17,009 nt of DNA, from assembly GCA_002422225.1 (NCBI GenBank), contig DITX01000017.1, positions 1 through 17,009 of the forward strand. The letters are read 5' to 3'. Positions 7,555 through 14,457 of this stretch are shown piece by piece. The position numbers and the translations under genes were made by a program. The stretch is from Gammaproteobacteria bacterium UBA6173. Its GTDB lineage: Bacteria > Pseudomonadota > Gammaproteobacteria > Pseudomonadales > Pseudohongiellaceae. Every line of letters begins with the position of its first letter. Within the stretch, counting starts at the first letter, position 1. Below the pieces are notes generated by a model that was not told the DNA's origin, ran no database searches, and worked only from the letters and a program-made list of their open reading frames with translations.

Positions 7555-8418
7555 TTACAGGCGGTCAACCGGAATTTTGAAGTAAACCGTACCATTATCT
7601 TCCGCCGGTGGTTTCTGGCCTGCCCTGATATTCAACTGAATTGAGGGCAGAATCAGCCTCGGCATTTCTAGTGTCTTGTCACGCGCCTCACGCATGCTGA
7701 CAAACTGCTCTTCAGTCACTCCCTCGTGTACATGAATGTTGTGCTTTTTCTGTTCCGCAACCGTGGTTAGGTACGCATGCTCGCGTTGTTCGCCGGGATA
7801 GTCGTGGCACATATACAAGCGCGTATCATCAGGCATACTCAGCAATGTCTGAATGGATTGATACAAGGTGTGTGCGTTACCCCCCGGAAAGTCGCAGCGC
7901 GCCGTGCCAACATCGGGCATAAACAGTGTATCTCCCACAAATACTGCGTCCCCTATTCGCCAGGACATGTCGGCAGGCGTATGCCCCGGTGTGTAGATGA
8001 CTTCAGCATCAATATCACCAATCTGGAATTTTTCACCCGCTGCAAATAATTTATCAAACTGGCTGCCATCCACCAGAAACTGTTTTTCGAGATTAAAAAC
8101 GTCGCGGAAAATTGCTTGCACGGCCACAATTTGCTCACCAATGGCAATTTTTCCGCCAACCTGAGCACGCACAAAAGGTGCTGCCGATAAATGGTCAGCG
8201 TGGGCATGGGTTTCCAAAACCCAGTCTACCGTCAAATTTTGAGCGCGGACAAAATCTACCAAACGTTGGGCTCCGTGCGTGCGAGTGCGCCCGGATTTGG
8301 GGTCATAATCCAGCACGGGATCGATGACAGCAGCATGACCGCCTTTTTTGTCGTACACAACGTAACTGAAGGTCTCGGAGTCCCGATCAAGAAACGCTTC
8401 TACCAATGGTCTGTTCAT
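7555..8418 (-). CDS. blh: metallo-beta-lactamase-fold persulfide dioxygenase, Blh-type (287 aa)
   Basis: Member of the ETHE1/Blh branch of the metallo-beta-lactamase fold, which oxidises glutathione persulfide to sulfite and glutathione using iron. Visible ligands are H71-x-H73-x-D75-H76 (THAHADH), H146 (TPGHTPAD), D163 (VGDTLF) and H205 (CHDY). The RCDFPGG stretch (174-180) corresponds to the substrate-side loop of persulfide dioxygenases. Family members in this context (bigR operons of Xylella and Agrobacterium) protect against hydrogen sulfide. The ATG has GGAGAG upstream. It is divergent from an ArsR-family repressor with a shared palindromic operator. It lacks a fused rhodanese domain. 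A glyoxalase II-like activity is the main alternative, but context favours persulfide oxidation. Confidence 0.88.
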   Translation of the reverse strand: MNRPLVEAFLDRDSETFSYVVYDKKGGHAAVIDPVLDYDPKSGRTRTHGAQRLVDFVRAQNLTVDWVLETHAHADHLSAAPFVRAQVGGKIAIGEQIVAVQAIFRDVFNLEKQFLVDGSQFDKLFAAGEKFQIGDIDAEVIYTPGHTPADMSWRIGDAVFVGDTLFMPDVGTARCDFPGGNAHTLYQSIQTLLSMPDDTRLYMCHDYPGEQREHAYLTTVAEQKKHNIHVHEGVTEEQFVSMREARDKTLEMPRLILPSIQLNIRAGQKPPAEDNGTVYFKIPVDRL

Positions 8419-8429
8419 TTTGACTCTCC

Positions 8430-8449
8430 TGTTTAATGGGTCTTAAACA
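8430..8449 (-). promoter_or_regulatory. 7-bp inverted repeat in the blh 5' leader
   Basis: On the minus strand TGTTTAA and TTAAACA form a perfect inverted repeat with a 6-base spacer, ending right at the Shine-Dalgarno sequence of the dioxygenase gene. It could form a weak hairpin affecting ribosome access, or be a second regulator site. The evidence is the sequence symmetry only. Confidence 0.3.
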
Positions 8450-8491
8450 TTGTGTGCCTGAAACCATTTTTGCACCTTGGCAACAAAATAC

Positions 8492-8519
8492 TTGAAAACA
8501 TTATATCTGTAAATATATT
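8492..8519 (+). promoter_or_regulatory. promoter of the arsR/bigR-pmpAB operon
   Basis: TTGAAA (8492-8497) and TATATT (8514-8519) are separated by 16 bases and stand about 40 bases before the ATG of the repressor gene. The -10 lies inside the 19-bp palindrome, as expected for autorepression. Both hexamers are close to the sigma-70 consensus (5 of 6 for the -10). Confidence 0.6.
8500..8505 (-). promoter_or_regulatory. -10 element of the blh promoter
   Basis: On the minus strand this is a perfect TATAAT. The matching -35 is poor (about GTGTAA, 16 bases upstream) and, together with the spacer, falls on the palindrome at 8508-8526. A promoter with a weak -35 covered by the operator fits a repressed gene. 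The leader to the ATG is about 75 bases. Confidence 0.55.
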
Positions 8520-8526
8520 ATTTACA
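8508..8526. promoter_or_regulatory. 19-bp perfect palindromic operator (BigR/ArsR-type)
   Basis: TGTAAATA-TAT-TATTTACA has perfect 8-base arms around a 3-base centre. It covers the -10 of the rightward promoter and the -35/spacer region of the leftward promoter, so one bound dimer could block both. AT-rich palindromes in this position are typical operators for ArsR-family repressors, and BigR is known to bind such a box in divergent bigR/blh promoters. No protein-DNA data are available here. Confidence 0.7.
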
Positions 8527-8558
8527 CCGCAATCGTAATCTAGGCTCAAGGAGCACCT

Positions 8559-8867
8559 ATGGACATGATAAAGATGCGCAACAATGCAGGCGATGCAGTC
8601 AACCTGCTGCGCACATTGGCACATGAGGACCGCTTGCTGCTGCTGTGCCAACTGAGCCAACAGGAAATGTGTGTCAGCGAGCTGGAAGCCGGGCTGGACA
8701 TTCGCCAGCCCAGCCTCTCACAACAACTGGGTGTTTTGCGTCGCGAAGGACTTGTCGAAACGCGGCGTGATGGCAAACATATTTTTTACCGTGTGAGCCC
8801 CGGGCCTGCACTTAACATTGTCCACCAACTTCATGACATTTTTTGCAATCAGGAGATCAGAGCATGA
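8559..8867 (+). CDS. bigR: ArsR-family persulfide-responsive repressor, BigR/SqrR-type (102 aa)
   Basis: Small winged-helix repressor of the ArsR/SmtB family. The recognition helix is in IRQPSLSQQLGVLRREGLVETRRDGKHIFYRV (about 48-79). It lacks the metal-binding ELCVC-type motif of arsenic sensors. Cysteines C38 (EMCVSELE) and C96 (DIFC, C-terminal helix) fall where BigR and SqrR carry the pair that forms an intramolecular polysulfide bridge; C30 is extra. It should therefore release DNA when persulfides accumulate. The ATG has AAGGAG five bases upstream. It overlaps the next gene by ATGA, so repressor and membrane proteins are one operon, and it is divergent from the persulfide dioxygenase gene across 140 bases that hold the operator. 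Confidence 0.85.
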   Translation: MDMIKMRNNAGDAVNLLRTLAHEDRLLLLCQLSQQEMCVSELEAGLDIRQPSLSQQLGVLRREGLVETRRDGKHIFYRVSPGPALNIVHQLHDIFCNQEIRA

Positions 8868-9298
8868 CTATTGATTTGAGCAGCTTTACCCCGTGGGCAT
8901 CACTGTCCGGCGGCATTTTGATTGGCATTGCTGCCGCAATGTTTATTTTGTTGAACGGGCGCATCGCGGGTATTTCCGGGATTCTGGGAGGCTTATTGAC
9001 GCCGCAGAAGGGCGACATTGTGTGGCGCGCACTTTTTATCGCTGGCATGGTGCTGGCACCCACCGCCTGGTTACTGACGGCACCATTGCCCGACATGCAA
9101 ATTGACGCGAGTTATCCCTGGCTGATTGTTGCAGGACTGATCGTCGGTATCAGCACGCGTTATGGCTCAGGTTGCACCAGTGGGCACGGCGTCTGTGGCA
9201 TATCACGGCTGTCGCCCCGTTCAATTGTTGCCACGCTGGCATTTATGTTCAGTGGTTTTGTCACCGTCTACATCATTCGCCATCTGATCGGCATGTAA
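8864..9298 (+). CDS. pmpA: YeeE/YedE-family membrane protein, first half (PmpA-like, 144 aa)
   Basis: Half-size member of the YeeE/YedE (DUF395) family of sulfur-compound transporters. It has about four hydrophobic segments (roughly 14-31, 55-72, 84-98, 120-140). The family signature RYGSGCTSGHGVCGISR (99-115) is present, with conserved C104 and C111, thought to pass a sulfur species such as thiosulfate or (per)sulfide. The ATG at 8864 overlaps the repressor stop (ATGA) and has AGGAGA seven bases upstream; the frame extends slightly further upstream, but that start is less likely. It pairs with the next gene: full-length YeeE proteins contain both halves in one chain, while these two-gene versions (PmpA/PmpB) occur in bigR operons. 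The transported molecule is not proven. Confidence 0.88.
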   Translation: MTIDLSSFTPWASLSGGILIGIAAAMFILLNGRIAGISGILGGLLTPQKGDIVWRALFIAGMVLAPTAWLLTAPLPDMQIDASYPWLIVAGLIVGISTRYGSGCTSGHGVCGISRLSPRSIVATLAFMFSGFVTVYIIRHLIGM

Positions 9299-9309
9299 GG
9301 AGCATTTTT

Positions 9310-9744
9310 ATGAACAAACACTTTGTATCGGCTTTTGTAACTGGCTTGATATTTGGTATCGGACTGCTGGTGTCAGGCATGGCCAACCCGGATAAGGTAC
9401 TGTCTTTTCTGGACATTGCAGGCGCCTGGGATCCGTCGCTGGCGTTTGTGATGGGCGGCGCGATAGCCGTTGGGGCGATCGCGTTCACTTTTGTAAAAGG
9501 GCGCACACACTCATTATGGGGTGAGCCTTTGCGTTTGCCGGGTAAAAAGGACCTTGATCAACGCCTGATCATGGGCAATCTGGGGTTCGGTATTGGTTGG
9601 GGTCTTGCAGGTTTTTGTCCAGGCCCGGCTTTGGTTGCATTCGGGACTGGCGCGCCCAAAGCCATCGTGTTTGTTATGGCCATGATTGCAGGCATGGCCA
9701 TTTACGAGGTGATTGAAAAGTCCCGAACCAAAGCGGTCAATTAA
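9310..9744 (+). CDS. pmpB: YeeE/YedE-family membrane protein, second half (PmpB-like, 144 aa)
   Basis: Partner of the preceding gene and of the same length. Hydrophobic segments lie at about 5-25, 43-62, 90-110 and 117-135. The second-half signature GFGIGWGLAGFCPGPAL (92-108) carries the conserved C103. A typical MANPDKVLSFLDI stretch (24-36) follows the first segment, as in many two-gene YeeE/YedE pairs. AAGGAG lies six bases before the ATG and overlaps the end of pmpA. A longer open frame starts inside pmpA but is ignored because of this strong ribosome-binding site. Transport of sulfide, persulfide or thiosulfate is inferred from the family and operon. Its last eight bases overlap the 3' end of the convergent spermidine-synthase-like gene. 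Confidence 0.88.
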   Translation: MNKHFVSAFVTGLIFGIGLLVSGMANPDKVLSFLDIAGAWDPSLAFVMGGAIAVGAIAFTFVKGRTHSLWGEPLRLPGKKDLDQRLIMGNLGFGIGWGLAGFCPGPALVAFGTGAPKAIVFVMAMIAGMAIYEVIEKSRTKAVN

Positions 9745-10633
9745 GTAGGTTGGCGGGCGAGTATTGATCCGTCAAAATCCGGGTATTCACATCCCAGTCC
9801 GGCCGTGTCGTGAGCTGGGCTGGATACTCGAGCAAATTGATGCCATATGGGCGCAAGCGCTCATAAAGTTGTCGAGCAGGGGCATTTAACTCAGCAACTG
9901 AGGGAAGCGCCTGCTTTTTAGCCAGAATAATTCGGTTACCACTGCCTGCCGTTTTAAAGTTAAAAAACTCCCCGAACACCGCCTGATAGGTCACTGATTC
10001 ATAATCATACAAACCGCTGGAGGCAAAAGTATTGGCCACCAGCACGCCATCTGGCGTCAGAATCTGGCTGACCTCCTCTAAAAACTCGCGGGTCAACAAA
10101 TGTTCAGGAATATATTCACCGGAAAAGGCATCCAGCACGATGTAATCATATTGTTCACCACGTAAGCCGGCGCGTTTAATAAACACCCGGGCATCAACAA
10201 CATGGTTCACCAGTTGCTCGTCCTCTACAAAATTAAAAAACTGCTTCGCCACGGTAACCACCGCCTGATCTACTTCCAGCACATCGATTCGTGCTTCGGG
10301 AAACAGTTCACGCATGACCGTTGGAATTGTCCCGCCACCCAATCCCGCCACTAGAATGCGTTTTGGCTCAGGATTAAGCAGTAAACCCGCAAAACTCATA
10401 CGTGTGTAATTGAATACCATCCGGCGCGAATCGCGCAAATCGATACAGGTTTGATTCATATCGCCGCGCTGCACATTAAACAGCATACACCGCTGATTAT
10501 TAAACTCGGTAACCACAACGTCACGGTATTGAGAACGCTCCTCATGAATAATGGTGCGCTGTGCGACCGCCCGGTTATCCAGCCCAAACCAGACGAGCAG
10601 CACCAACACCAACACAAAACCTGCCCCTCTCAT
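9737..10633 (-). CDS. spermidine-synthase-fold protein with N-terminal membrane/signal segment (298 aa)
   Basis: A Rossmann-fold protein of the spermidine synthase superfamily. The nucleotide-binding stretch is LVAGLGGGTIPT (94-105) with acidic E120/D122 (LEVDQ); D168 in VLDAFSGEYIP occupies the active-site aspartate position. The DSTDP-GP motif of true spermidine synthases is not conserved, so polyamine synthesis is doubtful. Residues 4-18 are strongly hydrophobic and followed by AVAQ, resembling a signal peptide or single anchor. The start (ATG at 10633) overlaps the stop of the upstream membrane protein by one base (TGATG). A longer frame from 10741 lies within that gene and is rejected. 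Together the two genes match the 'fused MFS/spermidine synthase' architecture in split form. The substrate is unknown. Confidence 0.8.
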   Translation of the reverse strand: MRGAGFVLVLVLLVWFGLDNRAVAQRTIIHEERSQYRDVVVTEFNNQRCMLFNVQRGDMNQTCIDLRDSRRMVFNYTRMSFAGLLLNPEPKRILVAGLGGGTIPTVMRELFPEARIDVLEVDQAVVTVAKQFFNFVEDEQLVNHVVDARVFIKRAGLRGEQYDYIVLDAFSGEYIPEHLLTREFLEEVSQILTPDGVLVANTFASSGLYDYESVTYQAVFGEFFNFKTAGSGNRIILAKKQALPSVAELNAPARQLYERLRPYGINLLEYPAQLTTRPDWDVNTRILTDQYSPANLLN

Positions 10634-11385
10634 CACGACACACCTCTTTCCGACGTGTTTTGCGCAGCGACGGCGTTGATACGTTGATGTGCCCACATAA
10701 CCGCAGCGCCACAACACAACAGCGCAACCACACATCCCCACATGACCTGATCAAGATTGAACCAGAGTACAAAATAAAATGAGGTGCCCAGCGTGCCTAG
10801 TGCGCTACCCAACGTGGATACAAAATACAACATGCCGGCCACGCCACCGCTGCCTTCTTGCGAGAGCACCAACAAACGTACGGAATAAGGAGACACCATG
10901 CCCATCACACAAATAGGCAGAAAATACAGAAGCCCTGCAGTGATCAGCGACCCGTAACGCGGATCTTCGACAGCCACAAATATACGCGTCATCACCGGTT
11001 CGGCAAAAAAGATAATCGGCAGGCACAGCAATGCGGCGGCCAGAAAAAAACCGGCAAACAATCGCACATCAGGACGACGTGTTGATAAGCGGCCGCCCCA
11101 GAGGTACCCGAGCGACAAGGACAACATAAATACGGTGATAATACTGCCCCACACATACACACTGCTGCCAAAGTACGGCGCCATCACGCGACCACCTAAC
11201 AGTTCGATGGACATGATCACAAAACCATTGGTGAAGGCAACCGCTAGCACTACCCAGCGACCCATGGCCGAATCTGCCAGTCCACTTGCCAGTTGTGTGC
11301 CACTTTTTAATACGCCGTGTTTTACCGCGTCAGGTTTTGCCGCATTTTTTTTCAAGTTTCTTCCGCCTGTCCCTCCAATTTTCAC
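10633..11385 (-). CDS. polytopic membrane protein, N-terminal half of a split MFS/spermidine-synthase-like protein (250 aa)
   Basis: Integral membrane protein with about six hydrophobic segments (roughly 44-62, 75-97, 106-128, 143-165, 182-205, 209-229). The opening AFTNGFVIMSIELLGGRVMAPYFGSSVYVWGSII is characteristic of the membrane part of 'fused MFS/spermidine synthase' proteins. The spermidine-synthase-fold half follows as a separate gene with a one-base overlap. The start is uncertain: GTG at 11385 has no good ribosome-binding site, whereas a TTG at 11355 follows GGAGGGACAGGCGGAAG and would remove ten residues. The first ~40 residues are Lys/Gly-rich and poorly hydrophobic. It is divergent from the MATE gene. 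Transport activity is not established for this family. Confidence 0.78.
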   Translation of the reverse strand: MKIGGTGGRNLKKNAAKPDAVKHGVLKSGTQLASGLADSAMGRWVVLAVAFTNGFVIMSIELLGGRVMAPYFGSSVYVWGSIITVFMLSLSLGYLWGGRLSTRRPDVRLFAGFFLAAALLCLPIIFFAEPVMTRIFVAVEDPRYGSLITAGLLYFLPICVMGMVSPYSVRLLVLSQEGSGGVAGMLYFVSTLGSALGTLGTSFYFVLWFNLDQVMWGCVVALLCCGAAVMWAHQRINAVAAQNTSERGVS

Positions 11386-11495
11386 GCAGCAAGCGTATCA
11401 CAGACAACTCTGCGAAATAAGCGCGCATGATTGCCAAAGCCATGGCAGAGGCGTATTCTCAGCGCCCTGAAAAACCCTCCTGCACCGGACCCCGT

Positions 11496-12881
11496 ATGTC
11501 CACTCAACAGTCCAATCCGGACACCCCGGATACGCATGCGCAAGCCGTGGCTACTGCGCCATTAAAACTCAGCCTGTTCAAACTTGCCGGCCCTACCATT
11601 ATCGGCAATTTACTGCTGTCTATGGTGCACCTGGCCGCCATTAAAATTGTTGCTGAACTGGGTGCTGACGCGGTTGCCGCTGTGATTGCCGCCGATCGTA
11701 TTTATATGGCGGTACAGCTCATCATATTTTCGATTACTGCCGGCACCACGGCGATGGTCGCCTTTGCATGGGGAAGCCGTAACTACGCGGAGGCTGATCG
11801 CGTTGTCAAAATGTCTTCCGTGCTGACGCTGGCCGCCTCTTTATTGTTGTGCGTGGTGATTCAATGGCTGGCAACGCCCTTGGTGGCCATCTTCGGATTA
11901 ACCGGTGCGATACTGGAAGAAGCGGATCTTTATCTCAAACTGCTGATTTACTTTAATGTGTTCTTTTCATTTCTTGCGGTGATCAGCGCGGCACTGCGCG
12001 CAGCGGGTGACGCACTAACGCCGGTATGGATCGCGGCGATTGGTAATGCCGTGAACATTGTACTGGCCTATGTGCTGGTCTATGGCATCGGGCCGTTTCC
12101 AGCCATGGGCATTCAAGGTGCCGCCGTGGCTGCCGGCACGTCTTATGCCATTGTCAGCGTGATCTTTTTCTGGATGTGGCGCAGCCAGCGTTTGCTGCTC
12201 AAGCCGCAAAAACAAGTCTATATGCAGAAAGATCGCGCACGCCGACTGGTGCGTATTGCCGTCCCTGCCGGCATCGAACAGTCCATTTATAATGTCTCGA
12301 TCATCGCGTTTATGTGGGTAGTTTCCCTGTATGGCACCGAGGCGTTTACAGCCTACGGCATTGGCGTCAACATCCTGTCTATCTCCATCGTGATTGGGAT
12401 GGGTTTTGCCATCGCCACCGCCACCATGACCGGTCAGAATCTTGGCGCAGGTTTACCCGAGGAAGCCGAACGAGCGGCCTGGCGCAATCTGAAGATTTCT
12501 TTTTGCACAATGGCCGCACTTGGATTGGTCATTGGTATTAATGCCCGTTTGATTGGCAGCTTTTTTATTACTGACCCTCTGGTTCTGGACTACCTGGTCG
12601 CACTCACCGTGATGGTCGCCATTGTGCAGCCCATGATGTCAATCGAGTTCACGCTGGGCGGTGCGCTAAGAGGCGCGGGTGACACCAAATCCCCAGCGCG
12701 CATCACACTGGCAGGTTTTTTGTTTGGGCGAGTGCTGCTGACCACTGCTTTTTATTATCTAGAACTGGGCATTTACTGGGTGTACGGCGCCCTGATAGCC
12801 GACTACATCATTAAATCCGCAATGTATTTTTACATCTTCCGTAAAGGGCGTTGGAAATCTGCATTTGCAGGTGGTCGCTGA
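11496..12881 (+). CDS. MATE-family multidrug/toxic-compound efflux protein (461 aa)
   Basis: Cation-coupled efflux transporter of the MATE family, inner membrane. The protein has twelve hydrophobic segments in two repeats. Typical features include FKLAGPTIIGNLLLSMVH at the start of helix 1, AWGSRNYAEADRVV after helix 2, SAALRAAGDALTPVW, and the second-half equivalents TGQNLGAGLPEEAERAAW and GGALRGAGDTKSPAR. Length (461) is standard. The open frame extends upstream to 11427; I prefer the ATG at 11496 because it leaves a short Ser/Thr/Pro tail before helix 1, but neither start has a strong ribosome-binding site. The stop is directly followed by a broken AEC-transporter gene. The substrate cannot be inferred; NorM- and DinF-like drugs or metabolites are possible. 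Confidence 0.9.
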   Translation: MSTQQSNPDTPDTHAQAVATAPLKLSLFKLAGPTIIGNLLLSMVHLAAIKIVAELGADAVAAVIAADRIYMAVQLIIFSITAGTTAMVAFAWGSRNYAEADRVVKMSSVLTLAASLLLCVVIQWLATPLVAIFGLTGAILEEADLYLKLLIYFNVFFSFLAVISAALRAAGDALTPVWIAAIGNAVNIVLAYVLVYGIGPFPAMGIQGAAVAAGTSYAIVSVIFFWMWRSQRLLLKPQKQVYMQKDRARRLVRIAVPAGIEQSIYNVSIIAFMWVVSLYGTEAFTAYGIGVNILSISIVIGMGFAIATATMTGQNLGAGLPEEAERAAWRNLKISFCTMAALGLVIGINARLIGSFFITDPLVLDYLVALTVMVAIVQPMMSIEFTLGGALRGAGDTKSPARITLAGFLFGRVLLTTAFYYLELGIYWVYGALIADYIIKSAMYFYIFRKGRWKSAFAGGR

Positions 12882-13288
12882 GTGAGTTTGCTGAAAGGCA
12901 TATTCCCGATTTTAGCGCTGGCGCTGTCTGGGTATGTCGCAGCCCGCAGCGCCTGTCTGAAACTACCAGAAACACTGGCATTGTCGCGGCTCACCTTTAA
13001 GCTGATTACCCCCTGCCTGTTGTTTGTGAACATGGTACACGCCGATATTCCCACAAACTTTGGTGTCAAATTCTTGCTGGCGTTTTATCTGCCAGTGCTA
13101 TGTGTGTATCTGATTGCCGTTTTAATTGCACGTTATTGGCTGGCTGCAGATGCCACCTTGCAATCGGTATTTGCCACGGCCACTACTTATTCAAACACCA
13201 CGGTGGTCTCGGCATTCCTCTGGTGTTATAGATGCTCGGCAACCACGCTCTGCTGCCTCTGACCTTGGTGTTGCTGTTGGCTCCCTAA
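12882..13288 (+). pseudogene. AEC (auxin efflux carrier) family transporter, truncated and frameshifted
   Basis: The GTG at 12882 immediately follows the MATE stop. The first 108 codons read as a normal AEC-family N-terminus (LLKGIFPILALALSGYVA, LSRLTFKLITPCLLFVNMV, ATATTYSNTTVV). At about 13206-13210 an extra TC breaks the frame. In the shifted frame the expected GIPLVL continues, then hits a TAG (13229-13231), resumes as LGNHALLPLTLVLLLA and ends at a TAA (13286-13288). Family members are about 300 residues, so over half is missing. Two lesions plus a truncation make a decayed gene more likely than a sequencing slip. The remaining open frame is 126 codons. The minus-strand kinase gene ends 69 bases beyond. 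Confidence 0.8.
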
Positions 13289-13304
13289 GGAGTGGGTTCC
13301 ATAA

Positions 13305-13351
13305 ACAGCCAGCTCGAACCATCGCTGTTACATAAAAGTACGCCTGGCTGT
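13305..13351. repeat. 8-bp inverted repeat between the AEC remnant and the kinase gene
   Basis: ACAGCCAG (13305-13312) and CTGGCTGT (13344-13351) are perfect inverted copies separated by 31 bases. No T-run follows on either strand, so it is not a standard terminator. It lies where the AEC gene has been truncated and might be a scar of the deletion or a weak bidirectional stop. Chance is possible. Confidence 0.3.
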
Positions 13352-13357
13352 TGCGCA

Positions 13358-14437
13358 TCAAAGCGTTGACTGTTTGATCACCAGTTCACACATCTGACGC
13401 AGACTATGCACTTTGTCGATCAGTCTGGCGAAGCGCGGGTCTTTGGTCAAACCTTGTGCGTAGCGGTAATAAATCTGCTGCCCAATACCCGCCAACCGGA
13501 ACAGACCAAAACAGAAATAAAAATCGATATTGTCTACGGCTAACCCGGTACGCTCACTAAAGCGCGCCACAATTTCTGCGCGGGTCGGTGCACCTGGCGC
13601 ATCACTGGGCATGGCTCGGTATTGTCGGAAAAATTCAGGGTCGCCTGCCTCAGCCCAATAACCCAGGGTACAGCCCAGATCCATCAATGGGTCACCAACC
13701 GTCGCCATTTCCCAGTCCAGTACACCAATCACTTTCATAGGATCATCCAGAGACCAGATGACGTTATCGAGTTTGTAGTCATTGTGGATGATGCCAACCA
13801 CTCCGCTTTCTACCGGCATTTTGTCGCGCAACCATGCCATCACCGGTTCAAAATCCGGTGCATCCTGGGTCAGCGCAGCCACGTAACGTTTGTTCCAGCC
13901 ATCCACCTGTCGTGTGACATAACCTTCCGGTTTACCAAAATCTGTCAGACCAGCCTTTTCAAGATCAATCGAGTGCAGTTCACCCAGCACATCAAACAGC
14001 GCAAAAAACTGCTGCCGCACCTGTGCCGGCGACAGATTCAACCCAAGCGGATACTCACGACGGATCACCAAGCCTTCAATATACGACATCAGGTAAAAAT
14101 CGCAGCCCAGCACTTCATGATCGTCACAAAAATGAATGGGTTTGGGAGCATAAGGGAACACCTTTTCAAGCGCGCTTAGTATTCTGAATTCCCGACCCAT
14201 GTCGTGCGCAGATTTGACTTTGCTGCCAAACGGTGGACGACGCAACACCCACTTCTGATCGCCACTGTTCAGCAGATACGTCAGATTGGAATATCCACCC
14301 GGAAACTGTTTAACCTGCAGATGGTCGACCAGCGCACCCAGCACGGGTCGTAAATGTTCGCGCAACACAGCCAGATCCAGTTCTTCGCCGTCACGAACTG
14401 TCTGCGCCTGATCGACATGTTGATCGAGTAGTGACAT
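13358..14437 (-). CDS. APH-like kinase family protein, ACAD10/11-type (359 aa)
   Basis: Protein of the aminoglycoside phosphotransferase/choline kinase fold, of the subfamily found next to or fused with acyl-CoA dehydrogenases (as in mammalian ACAD10 and ACAD11). Visible features are FPGGYSNLTYLL (glycine loop, 45-56), VLRRPPFG (64-71), the catalytic loop HNDYKLDN (H218, D220, N225) and the metal-binding DWE (D241). Antibiotic resistance is unlikely given the neighbours; phosphorylation of a hydroxyacyl-CoA is plausible by analogy with ACAD10/11, which act on 4-hydroxy acids. The ATG at 14437 has AAGGGA seven bases upstream and is preferred to a TTG at 14461. It follows the histidine-phosphatase gene by 20 bases, probably in one transcript. 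Confidence 0.87.
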   Translation of the reverse strand: MSLLDQHVDQAQTVRDGEELDLAVLREHLRPVLGALVDHLQVKQFPGGYSNLTYLLNSGDQKWVLRRPPFGSKVKSAHDMGREFRILSALEKVFPYAPKPIHFCDDHEVLGCDFYLMSYIEGLVIRREYPLGLNLSPAQVRQQFFALFDVLGELHSIDLEKAGLTDFGKPEGYVTRQVDGWNKRYVAALTQDAPDFEPVMAWLRDKMPVESGVVGIIHNDYKLDNVIWSLDDPMKVIGVLDWEMATVGDPLMDLGCTLGYWAEAGDPEFFRQYRAMPSDAPGAPTRAEIVARFSERTGLAVDNIDFYFCFGLFRLAGIGQQIYYRYAQGLTKDPRFARLIDKVHSLRQMCELVIKQSTL

Positions 14438-14457
14438 GTGTAATCCCTTATTTGTAC

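Noticed and set aside
9172..9309. N-terminal extension of the second YeeE/YedE gene into the first.
   Set aside because: The added residues are not membrane-like and match an out-of-frame reading of pmpA. AAGGAG directly precedes the ATG at 9310.
10634..10741. Extended start of the spermidine-synthase-like gene within the membrane-protein gene.
   Set aside because: The extension is Cys/Arg-rich out-of-frame sequence. The TGATG junction gives a natural start at 10633.
13622..14179. 185-codon plus-strand open frame opposite the APH-like kinase.
   Set aside because: It lies wholly antisense to a well-supported gene, has no recognisable domain, and is rich in His/Gln/Ile as expected for an antisense shadow.
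13358..14437. Antibiotic-resistance aminoglycoside phosphotransferase.
   Set aside because: Family motifs and the acyl-CoA dehydrogenase neighbourhood fit the ACAD10/11-associated subfamily, not drug-modifying enzymes.
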